The translations under genes and the position numbers were made by a program. Shown one piece after another: positions 35,501 to 44,100 of a stretch of DNA of 64,000 nt. The notes beneath the pieces were generated by a model, which did not search any database, was not told where the DNA came from, and saw only the letters and a list, made by a program, of their open reading frames with translations. The stretch's first letter is position 1. Every line of letters begins with the position of its first letter. Source of the stretch: Tubulanus polymorphus (Eukaryota > Nemertea > Palaeonemertea > Tubulaniformes > Tubulanidae); the NCBI RefSeq assembly GCF_964204645.1, contig NC_134027.1, forward strand, positions 20,200,485 to 20,264,484. Direction: 5' to 3'.

Positions 35501-38500
35501 TGGTCTAGAATGTCTTTCATGATCGCGTGTTCGCCGTCGGATGGCTTAACGAACGATTCATTCAATTCGTCATTCAATAGTTTCTTATTTTCATCATCGT
35601 CGTTGATTTTCTGCCATTCGTTGCTAAGAACCAGCTTAGCCGATTGTCTGCGAAAATCAAAATAACGGAAATAATTTACAGAATTGACAATGAATTCAAC
35701 ACAAACCTCACCGAGCCAACTTCGACATCAGGAGCCAGTTTTATATAGACTGGTTTTAATCTTAATCTGGTTCTAAGCCAATCGGGAATGTAACACCAGC
35801 TATCCCGCCTAAGGGACGAGCGTTCATTCAGTCTTTAAGAGCAAATGCCATCAAAATAGAATATTGTGTAAAATTCATTTTCAAATGTGATGTATTCACA
35901 AATATCAAATATGGAACTGGTTTGAATTTCAGTTCAGCCATTACTGAGAAATATCACTTTTAAATCAGCAATTTCAGCACGTGCTCGCTGTTATTGTTTA
36001 TGTTAGCAGGTGCATATTTCTGACGTCATCTCTGACAAACACTCGCCGCTTCCAGTCATTTCACTAGACATTTCATGCGGTATTTTATCGTTTTAGGAGT
36101 GATTTGAATAAATAAACTCTTGCCATTGTAAGTGTTGCTACCGTTGTATACGCCATGATAACCGTATAAAGTGAGTAGCACTGTAGGTCAGTATATATGG
36201 TGAACAAATGCTGTTTATTTTAGCGATTATACACAGGCTTCATGTACTAACGCGCACATGTGCTTGTGTTGATTGTCATAGTTAACATCATAAATAGCGC
36301 CACCCCCTGGTTGAATATGAACTATACGCACGGAGTGAAGGATAAATAGATAACTATTCCGCTAACTATTACGGCTAATTCGTGCTCCTTTTTTCAATAA
36401 GTCACATCTCAGGTCGCTATATGTATACTAAAGTTTCTTCTGGCTAAGAAATCACGGAAAGTACAATTTTGATGGCATTTGCCCTTTAAGTTATCAAAAT
36501 ACGAATTAATCATTAATCAACATTGAACTGAATTTCTAGGCTTCTGAATCTATACATTAAGCTATCACCGGATCCACCAAATATATGTCAAATTCATTTT
36601 ACTTTTCAATTAATTCATATATTTTTCTAGAGAAATATTCATTCGAATTTAGGAGAAAAGTAGAAGAAACACGGACTCCTAGCGAACCTGAAGGATCCTC
36701 GCCATAAACAGAATCCTTGATTGCCACAGGAGTATTCAAGGTTCCCCTCCCATTGTCACTTCAGTTACCCACCTAATGTTGGTTTTATGGACAGATATTT
36801 TAACTTAAACCTGGGGTTTAAGCCCGGTCCTAAGTTGTTCGATTTGCTACGGAACTAAGATGGGCACGAATTGTTGTGTAGGCCCTGGTGATTAGGGGAT
36901 ATTCCTTGCCAGACAAGGCTTCAAAACTTGAAATCTTTAGACTGGATACATTCAAAATTGATTTTCTTTAGGACCTTGACATCTAAAAATTTGAAAAAAT
37001 AATCAACAAAAGTTTTTTATTGATGGTTAAGGTTTGTATGCATCTAAATCAGTTAAAATAAACAGAATTAAATAAATCAAGTCTAGGCCTATATCAAAAT
37101 AAACTTAGAATGAACCATACTGTCTATGAAACATGGTCTCACTTTATGGTCTATTACTATGCATCAGTTTGTTCAGATTAATTGCATTCGAAATAAACAA
37201 TTATTTGTCGTGAATTTGTTTTTTCTATCAGCGATTAATCTATGCACCCATCAATCAATTGGACTAACCCCCCAGCTCATAGACTCAATTGTTATTCGAT
37301 GAACTTGACATCCACTCAATATCGAAGTAGCAACGATGAAAAAATTGTCGAACGGACAGAACCACAAAAAGTACATGATCAATTTCTTTTAGTCCCCAAT
37401 GAACAGAAATTGAGTGAAAATGTGCATCCCACTTGTGATGCTCTCAACAGGTTCTACTAGCAGGGCAGGTCACCCTGCTGTGTTAGGCTACACTACTGTG
37501 CTAAAACTTGATCACCCCGCAGAAACATAGCTACCTGGTATGTGATCACTTTATTCATTTGCATTACACTTAGGCAGACCACATTAGGTCCGTGGAAGCG
37601 GTTTTTCAATACACAGGCCTCACAGTGCCCTTTAAAAACCTAGAGGATAGTTCTTAGGTTCTTAGAGGACATGATTTGCAGTAGAGGACATAGAGGACAA
37701 AAATTACTAAAATAATGTATCGGTAACATAAACTAAACTATGCATATCTCAATTCTCATGGAATGTTTTTGATAATTGATTTCAGGTACTTGAACAATTG
37801 ACCAAATCAAGGTATTTGCAGAACAGTCATAATGCATATTACATGAAATTTGATCGGCTCAATTTAACCCGAACCTTATGGCGAACCTATAGTGACTGTG
37901 ATGTAGAGAGCTCAACTCGAATGCATCTAAGCACATTCAGTCAGCTGCTAAATTAAGGTACAGTATGTATAATTTTAGAATTAAAGATGGCCACCAGTCG
38001 GCCATATTGGATATCTTTACCTAGTTTTGTCATATTCCATTGACCATTTCATTTCACTATCTCATATGAAAAATGAAAGCTCTACATGGAATATCATATA
38101 TCAGTTGATAGCCAAAACATGCATTTTCAGAAACCAAGATGGCAATCAGTCAGCCATATTGGATGACACCATGATCTACGTAGTGGAGTCATATGAAGGA
38201 CAGGGTTCTTACAGATCAGGAAATCCAAAATTCCCTGAATTTCCCTTATCCTTGACCTACGTTAATGAGAATTCATAGTTGCAGACAGGATGTATGATCA
38301 ACAACTGATTGAATGCAAACCTGGATCAAAATGTTGCACGAAGGCCACGTGTGACAGACAGTAGAAGATTTTACAACTGTATCATTCTGGAGCTACAGAG
38401 CTTCTAGAGTTTTGTGTCAAGAAATAAATTATACACATATCCGATACTTACAAGAACAGCCAATGCTGCAGGTCATTAACTTCGGGAATTGCTTTCAGAA

Positions 38501-38597
38501 ATCGTTTGTTTTGGCGAAATTGTTCCAAAGCGAGATGCAACCCGGACACTTGATCGCTGAAATCATGTCTTGTACCATCGAGAAACTGACCCATAAT
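23561..38597 (-). CDS. RLF/ZNF292/ZNF654-type protein without zinc fingers (6 exons seen, 5' incomplete)
   Basis: Exons in transcription order: 38597-38452, 35647-35436, 30920-30718, 29820-29677, 29370-29230, 27433-23561. Every junction is GT-AG and phases agree. Counted from the ATG at 38594 this is 1571 aa, but the first exon begins at an acceptor, so an upstream exon probably exists. The first ~300 residues match the alpha-helical N-terminal domain of RLF/ZNF292/ZNF654: LHLALEQFRQNKRFL, QPWSNPVLVRILS, ALLKLRVDMLL, IGVHILHRICSDDS and LLRIWVTLQRKS. In vertebrates this domain precedes many C2H2 fingers in chromatin and transcription factors. Here the 3.9-kb last exon has none. It has an AT-hook (KRKPGRPRKR, about residue 530), a helical basic region (about 560-670) with poly-Ala, Ser/Thr/Gln-rich disordered sequence, an NSYQ repeat (about 1250-1345) and polyQ (about 1480-1535). 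Nuclear DNA or chromatin binding is inferred. Confidence 0.7.
24240..24525 (-). repeat. Imperfect 22-24 aa protein repeat (NSYQ units)
   Basis: Within the long last exon the protein shows about four units of the type (I)GxPVxxxNSYQxxSTAQxS, for example INSYQAISTALSTSQSIGRP and VNSYQSKSTAQLSLIGQ. At the DNA level GCAGTCGAC or a variant recurs about every 65-70 bp, so the repeat arose by tandem duplication. Confidence 0.75.
27499..27718. mobile_element. 220-bp TA-flanked MITE
   Basis: TACGGTACAGCTTAGAATTA at the left is matched in inverse at the right (TTCTAAGCTGTACCGTA), with TA at both ends. Arms are about 28 bp. Size and TA target fit a Tc1/mariner-type MITE. It lies in the last intron of the RLF-type gene. 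Confidence 0.75.
27746..27939. mobile_element. 194-bp MITE, CAGGGCTG ends, 6-bp TSD
   Basis: It starts CAGGGCTGTCAACCTCTGAA and ends GTTGGCAGCCCTG. It is flanked by TAAATG at 27740-27745 and 27940-27945. A related, more diverged copy is at about 54960-55165. Confidence 0.7.
28013..28887. mobile_element. About 875-bp MITE, CAGGGTTC ends, 5-bp TSD
   Basis: The left end CAGGGTTCATAGCCTCAAGA and the right end GGCCTGCTACGAACCCTG are inverted copies. Subterminal TTCAAGGCCATTCAAGGC repeats occur in both arms. It is flanked by CTTAG at 28008-28012 and 28888-28892. No transposase is seen. Confidence 0.7.
28900..29170. repeat. Degenerate dispersed repeat with CCACAGTTGTGGGT motifs
   Basis: Repeated segments such as CCATTTCCACAGTTGTGGGT followed by a GACTC word recur several times. 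Relatives are visible near 17160, 44010 and 44095. No ORF of note. Confidence 0.4.
30441..30694. mobile_element. 254-bp MITE with TTAA target duplication
   Basis: The arms read GCTAGGGGCACACGAGCATG at the left and, inverted, CGCTCGTGTGCCCCTAGCT at the right, each continuing through TTTTTTCGCC and GATCGC. It is bounded by TTAA at 30437-30440 and 30695-30698. TTAA targeting fits piggyBac or Kolobok groups. It ends 24 bp from an exon of the RLF-type gene. Confidence 0.75.
31281..31830. repeat. Array of four ~134-146 bp units carrying TGACCTTGACCTTTGACC
   Basis: Units start near 31281, 31427, 31561 and 31703, each with GAAATGAAAAATACAAAACA or a variant followed by the TGACCT-rich core. A GGACGGAC-like tail follows near 31868. 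This is an intron of the RLF-type gene. The structure resembles interspersed elements with internal tandem repeats. Confidence 0.8.
32508..33696. mobile_element. Dispersed element with four internal ~155-bp repeats
   Basis: It begins AAGAGGCCCACGGGACTTAT and ends GGGACTAAAGTCCCAAGTGG then GCTAAAAA. Inside, units beginning TTCAACGCCCCCTGGTGACC recur four times (about 32787, 32938, 33092, 33247). A second, inverted and shorter copy is at 49244-50041, and fragments are at 46795-46840 and 52190-52345. No protein is seen. Confidence 0.7.
33738..34150. repeat. Three tandem units of about 135-145 bp (CAAGATGG repeats)
   Basis: Units start at about 33738, 33873 and 34018 with CAAGATGGNNG and a GGCAGCCATA-like follow-up. 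Related pairs occur at 37985-38165. Confidence 0.7.
34200..35435. other. Intron sequence of the RLF-type gene, no other gene seen
   Basis: Short ORFs on both strands lack any family signature. It is AT-rich with scattered repeat-like words. Confidence 0.4.
35839..36485. mobile_element. 647-bp MITE with TTAA ends
   Basis: The left end GAGCAAATGCCATCAAAAT and right end ATTTTGATGGCATTTGCCCT are inverted copies, with TTAA at 35835-35838 and 36486-36489. No transposase is present. Confidence 0.75.
36490..38450. other. Intron and repeat sequence, no gene seen
   Basis: Only short ORFs without signatures are seen. Two CAAGATGG-type repeat units (37985-38165) are related to the array at 33738. Confidence 0.4.
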
Positions 38598-38714
38598 CTA
38601 GAAACAAAAATGTCCAACCTAACAATCGGTTTTGCTGACAATAAATCTATTAACCTACATTGCAAATCTTGAGATGTTACAATTTTATATGTAGGCTACG
38701 TATATAAAACGCTA

Positions 38715-38930
38715 GCAGCTAGAGAGCAGGGGTGGTTTTACACTGCACTCATTGCATGTTATGAGGTTCAAATCCCTGCGAGGCAGAAATGTGGCACTTT
38801 AACGATGTCACCAGGTTCACATTCCAGCAGCCTATGTGAGGCAGGACTGTGACGTATATCGCAAGGCCATCATGTTCAAATCTTTGCAACGGAAGAATGT
38901 GGCAGTCTTGCTGTCTTTAGATTAGAATTC
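38715..38930 (+). repeat. tRNA-derived repeat-like segments
   Basis: GAGGTTCAAATCCCTGCGAG, CAGGTTCACATTCCAGCAG and ATGTTCAAATCTTTGCAAC resemble three degenerate B-box regions at about 70-bp spacing, each followed by a GGCAG and GTGGCA word. They are too decayed for tRNA genes. Confidence 0.4.
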
Positions 38931-39271
38931 CTGTAAGGACGGGATATGGCCGAGTCTCATGATGCCGTTTTTAGAATTGAATACTTGAATAGACAAAGGG
39001 CCATGAATGATCCTGCCTGCATTGATCAGGCAATGGGATACCAGCTAGGTTACAGAGGGAGAGTCAATGATAATTCACCAGGATCACTTGGTACTGAGTT
39101 ACAGCGTTTTTATTTTTTTTTCAAAGTTATTACGCGTACGTGACCATACGACAACCTCCACAGATTAGCCGCACGTGAGTTCTCTCTGCGCATGCATCAA
39201 TTATCTACCCACGCACATGCGTGAAAGAGGTTAGGTGAGGCTATATGTAAATTAACTTTCGTAAACCATGC

Positions 39272-39702
39272 AGCATGTGCGGTAGTCGCAGTTTAGCCCT
39301 CGAAAAATTTGTTTCGGGATTAAAGTAAATTAAAGGGCACATAATTTGTGCGCCATAAAAAATAATCGTCTTTCAGTACTAGGCCAAAAGCAAAATGTGA
39401 ATGAAATAAATTGCCCAAAACCATTAAACGCAATCTAAGGCATTTTTTTTACTCCAGAGGGCACTATTCTAAAAGAAACATAATTTTTGCTCTATAAATT
39501 TAATCGAAAAAGGGCAAATTTCGCCAAAAATCTAAAAAAAGCCACAAGCAAATTGAATGTGAAGGCAAATTTAGTGGCATGATACAAATGAATGGCACTC
39601 AAACTCAAACTCGCTCGTTGGGCATTAATACTGGCCCTTTTCAAAGTTGGTACCCTTTTTTCACTGTGCTGTAGTTACTGTATGGCCCTGCATCCGCGCC
39701 TG
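39272..39702. mobile_element. 5'-truncated copy of the GGCGCGGATCC MITE
   Basis: It is homologous over its length to the inverse of 61453-61920: GTGCGGTAGTCGCAGTTT, AAGGGCACATAATTTGTGCG, GGGCATTAATACTGGCCC and ATCCGCGCCTG at the end. The terminal GGATCCACAC arm is missing at the left. Confidence 0.75.
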
Positions 39703-39751
39703 AAATCAGTGAGTCGACCGGCACTGATATGGGTCTTACTACCTATAACAA

Positions 39752-40378
39752 GGTAAAAGTGCAGATCAGCACCTCTCGTAAATGGTTCAATCAATTACAT
39801 TAAATATCACTGATTGAGACTCAAAATGTCATCAGCAATTCATTACACTGGTTTATTTTATAGTATCTTCACTAGAAAGTAGATTTTTAGCCTGGATTTT
39901 GTCTTGAGATCGTCACGATTTTTGAACCAGACGCCATATTGGATGGGAAAATCTAAAGTGAAGATTTGCTTAGAATATTTGCTGAAACGATGTTTCATGA
40001 CCAACTCAATTTGAGGATGAAAAATATAAATTTCTTGTCAATTTCAACAATGATATCTGACAATTTGGTTAGCATTAATAACCTTAGTGACAGTTGACAA
40101 AAATTTGATTAGTTTATGCACTGATTACCCTCACATCGTTTCAGTAATTACTTCAGACAAATCTTCACTTTAGATTTCCCAATCCAACATGGCGTCCTAT
40201 CGAAAGATCGTCACAATTCTGAGATAAAGACCGGGCCAAAAATCTGCTTTCTAGTAGAGATATCATAAGATAAATCACTGCCTGCATTGGATTCTGTGAG
40301 ACATTCTGAAGTTAGAACAGTGATTTGTAATTCAGTAGATTGCGTCAGTCACGAGAGGTGCGGATCTGCACTTTTACC
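39752..40378. mobile_element. Fold-back MITE with ~200-bp arms
   Basis: GGTAAAAGTGCAGATCAGCA at the left and GCGGATCTGCACTTTTACC at the right are inverted. Inner arms also match (AAATCTAAAGTGAAGATTTG against CAAATCTTCACTTTAGATTT). CAA flanks both ends, a possible 3-bp duplication. Confidence 0.75.
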
Positions 40379-40399
40379 CAAGGCAAAGGTTTCACTAGG

Positions 40400-40500
40400 A
40401 TTCAAACAGATAACCTCTCGGTTGTGAGTCGAGGTTGTGAGTCAAACACCTGCCTTATCCACAATGCCACAGGACAGGACATGCTCACATACGGCTAGGC
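40400..40500 (-). repeat. tRNA-derived SINE-like copy
   Basis: The minus strand reads TGGCATTGTGGATAAGGC, A-box-like, and later CTGTTTGAATCCTAG, B-box-like. The spacing is longer than in a tRNA gene. Confidence 0.45.
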
Positions 40501-40758
40501 TGTAGTGTGTGTGTGGTAATCGCCTTAGGCGTACAACAGTCTCGACGACGGTACGGGTAAATTAACAACAGCATGTTTTTTCTATTTTCGACGAGCGCAA
40601 ACTTTTTTTGCAAATAAATCATATCTATTGGGCAAAAGTGTATTATAATTTTCTTTACTGATCCATGAAATTTGGGTCATATCTGAAATTCTAACGATCC
40701 GAATAAATCGTATTCAAAAACAGTGTTTTGTGTCACGTAGGCCACCACAAATAATCGG

Positions 40759-40986
40759 CTAAATAATCGTCGCAACAGCTTCCGATTTGGGAATTTTTGC
40801 AGATTTAAACATCGTTTTCGGCAGTTTAATTTCGACTTGCACCTGTTGAAATTTGACGCAATGGTGACGAGTCGATTGTTCGTCTTTAGCGGCTTTCAGA
40901 TGACTGGCTAACACCTTCATTTTCCTACTGAGATCGCATATACTAAGTTCCGAAAGCGTCCGATCTACTAGGCCATCATCGGCCAT
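40759..40986 (-). CDS. 75-aa hypothetical protein, divergent from NDUFAF3
   Basis: The ATG at 40986 has a good context (AACACCATGG) and opens a 75-codon intronless frame: a short acidic start, a helical stretch LSELSICDLSRKMKVLASHL, then a basic segment VQVEIKLPKTMFKSAKIP. The frame stays open upstream but only from a TTG, so 40986 is preferred. No transmembrane segment, signal peptide or known motif is seen, and I do not recognise the family. Its position, 182 bp head-to-head from NDUFAF3, supports it being a real gene sharing that promoter. Single-exon structure and small size leave doubt. Confidence 0.55.
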   Translation of the reverse strand: MADDGLVDRTLSELSICDLSRKMKVLASHLKAAKDEQSTRHHCVKFQQVQVEIKLPKTMFKSAKIPKSEAVATII

Positions 40987-41168
40987 GGTGTTGGCGCCAG
41001 CATCGGGATTGGTGTTTACATTCCCGATTGACAGCTGGCGCCACTGTACGATCAGTCTTTCGTAACCGACGCCGACCAAGCTCAAGGTCGTCGAGCGAAT
41101 ATTTTGGGAAAAAACGAAATATTGAGATTTTTTAATTTTGTAGACTCAGTTGATTATTACTAAGAAAA
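40987..41168. promoter_or_regulatory. 182-bp bidirectional promoter
   Basis: This lies between the divergent ATGs of the 75-aa ORF and NDUFAF3. It has two TGGCGCCA-type words (about 40993 and 41036). No TATA box is evident. Confidence 0.5.
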
Positions 41169-44100
41169 ATGCTGGTTTCTAGATTATTGAGCAGAGTTCA
41201 GGGATGTGCAATACGAGTAATGCTTGCAGTTGGACCTCGAAACAAACCGGCGTAAGTAACTTGTTGGATTTTTTAGTAAGCAGTCAGGAACACTTTCCAA
41301 AAACGGCTTAATATTATTGCCTTATTCTGCCAATTTCGGCGTTTTCCGCCAATTACGGCAGAATCAGCCGTTTATGGATCACTCAGTTTTGAAACTTTCA
41401 CAGTCGTTTATGGCTTAATCAGCCAGTTTCAGCTCACTAAGTTTCGAGTTTTGCTTTAAAGTTTTTTGCGCACTTCCGGTCCAATTAGCGCACGTTGCCG
41501 ATTAAGTCATAATCTCAAGCAGACGATAAGCTTTCATATGACGCTAGGATGGAAATTTTTGAGCTAGGTAAAATGGTTAAATTTACGTTTTTCTAAATGA
41601 TTACGTCATATGAAGCCCAAAAACTCCTGGAAAACTCTCAAAACTACTACAGCATGAAACAAGTTTATTAATCATGATTTTTGTTACAAATAAATGTGGG
41701 AACAAGTTTTAAAAACTATTATAAAGTTTTCAAGTAAACGTTGCCATGGGTACACATAAAAACATTCGCCATTTCTGGCGTATTCAGCCGTTTTTGGCGT
41801 AGTTAGTTTTATAACCATAAACTATTAAGCCTGCATTATTGGCATTCCACTTGTTATACATGAGGATTCCACTTAGACGTTTTCCCTAGTGTCTACGCGG
41901 TACTTTTTTTAGGAATTTTTAAAATAATTAATTTGCTGAGGTGAACGTGTGTGTAAATATTATATGTTAAAAATAAAAATAAAAATAAAATTATTATCAT
42001 TATCATTCTCATAAGACAAATCAATCGTGGACGTAGAAACTAGTGTATCAAAAATCTAGTTTATAAGTGTTGCCCATGGTCTTATCTTGCCTTATAAAGC
42101 ATAGAATGGTTGAGGGATATATTGGACTGCAAATGATGTTGGTTAATTGAAGGTAATTAAGATCTTCAATGCCTCCCAGCTAATTGGACTTGTGATGGAT
42201 AGTGATTGAATGAATTGGTGGCCCATGACGGTACAACACTCAAAATCAATACAGCCGTATTTGGACTCATTCCAAAATACAACAAACATTTTTGAAACAA
42301 TTTGGGAAACATGTACGTATATATTTATTACATAGAATACAGGCATACAGGAAGAACAGAATTAAACTACTGTTGCTATCAGAAATTCTGTACATTTATG
42401 TTTAATTCTTTCTTGAAGTCTGGAATGGATCAATGAGATAAATTTTTCAGCGAAAATATACAAATGTATGCCAGCAGAAAAGCGATGATGTCATAATAGG
42501 GACTCCCATGGATCTAAGCACTATAAATAGCACCTGTAAAACTATCTACGCTAAAAACGCCGTAACTAGCGATGTAGTTTTATAAACTGTAATAGCTGAA
42601 AACGGCGGAAATGGCGTTTTTTAAGAACAAGCCTAAATGGCAGAAAACGCTGATTTCGGCTAAATTGGCAGAAGCAGTTTAAAACTGAGTGATCCATAAA
42701 CGGCTGATTCTGCCGTTATTGGCGGAAAACGCCGAAATTGGCAGAATAAGCCGTTTTTGGAAAGTGTTCCTCTTCGTTGTGTTCACCGGTTGTCCTTTCT
42801 TAATTTCTTTAATTTGTACTGCGTCGGCCACGATAGCATGTATCATTGGCGCAGGGAGGTGTGCGTTCTTTATAGTTGACGCTCTGCGGGTTCACGCTGG
42901 AACGGATGTGGTAGATATCGGCCTGTGTAGCCTACATCTGTTCCAATTGTTAACTGTCTTTGAGAAGAAAGAGTTCGTGTACTCTTCGGTTTTCGCTTGA
43001 AATTTATTAGGATCCTTCTTTTTACCGAGATGCATGCACCGTCATACCGCGATGAACCGAGTGAACAGCATTGATTCGATCATCCGATCCAGCAAGCCCT
43101 AAAGCCACATTTAATTACAAATCACAACTTCAACAACCGACTCCATAGAAGAGGGATTCATAGTCGCCCTCTGCGCTACACAGCAGACCATTGCCTTAAG
43201 CGGGCCGCACACTAGCGTCAAAGCCGTTGCAACAAGTATGCCGCGGCAATTTATCAGCAACATCGAAAACTTTTCCTGCACACTAGCAACAATGACGCAG
43301 CTTCGGGTGCTGCCTCTGCCACTTTTGTAGGTCAAGTGGCCAATAATGTGATCTCAACGCGTGTGCATTGAAACTAAATCCTGGAGCACTGCTGCAAACT
43401 TAGGCGCACACTCAGGCGTACTTGCCTGATATAAAATTTTTTAGATGTTGGCATCAAAGCCACAAGTGGTAAAAACGCCTAACAATTTCACGCGCACACT
43501 AGGTGATTTTGACGCCAGCGTCGCAGCCGCTACTGTGTGGGGGCTTAACATTTTAGTTTATCTATCACTCTCTCCCGTTGTGTATACCCAATGCGATTGT
43601 TGCGTTGCAAGTGAGTCGGTTGCGGTGCGATTGTCTGTGACCGTGCGACTAGTTAGTGCCAGTCACAAGAGCGCGTTGGTCGAAGCAACGCAATCCGCAA
43701 TTCTGGTTGACACTTAGTTACTAAGAATGGCACCAAACAACACAAAGATAGAGAGTTTAAATTCCTGGTTATTACAAGGGAAAGGTAGCTTTCTAACCCT
43801 CAGATCGAACATAACAACTTACTTGTTGCATTTTCTATCACCATCGACCGGTTCCATTTCATAATCGGTAGGCTTTCATAATAGTCTTGACTTAAAGCTA
43901 AAATACTGGAATTTATGGGCTTAACAGCATGAATACAGAGATTAAATTCTCGATAAAAGACATTTTTCGAATATCTTCAAAAAAATTATCTCATTACCAT
44001 TATGGACCCAATTCCACAGTATTGTGTTAAGATTCGACTCAAAGTTAACTCATCGAAAATGAACTAATCTTTACTCAGAGTTAGGCCTAACTCAAAACTG

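Noticed and set aside
38946-39143. 65-aa plus-strand ORF as a missing 5' exon of a neighbouring gene
   Set aside because: Wrong strand for the RLF-type gene and no splice-site support. The missing first exon of that gene was not found.
41083-41085. Longer 108-aa start for the 75-aa ORF
   Set aside because: It would need a TTG start. The ATG at 40986 has a good context, and the upstream part overlaps the shared promoter.
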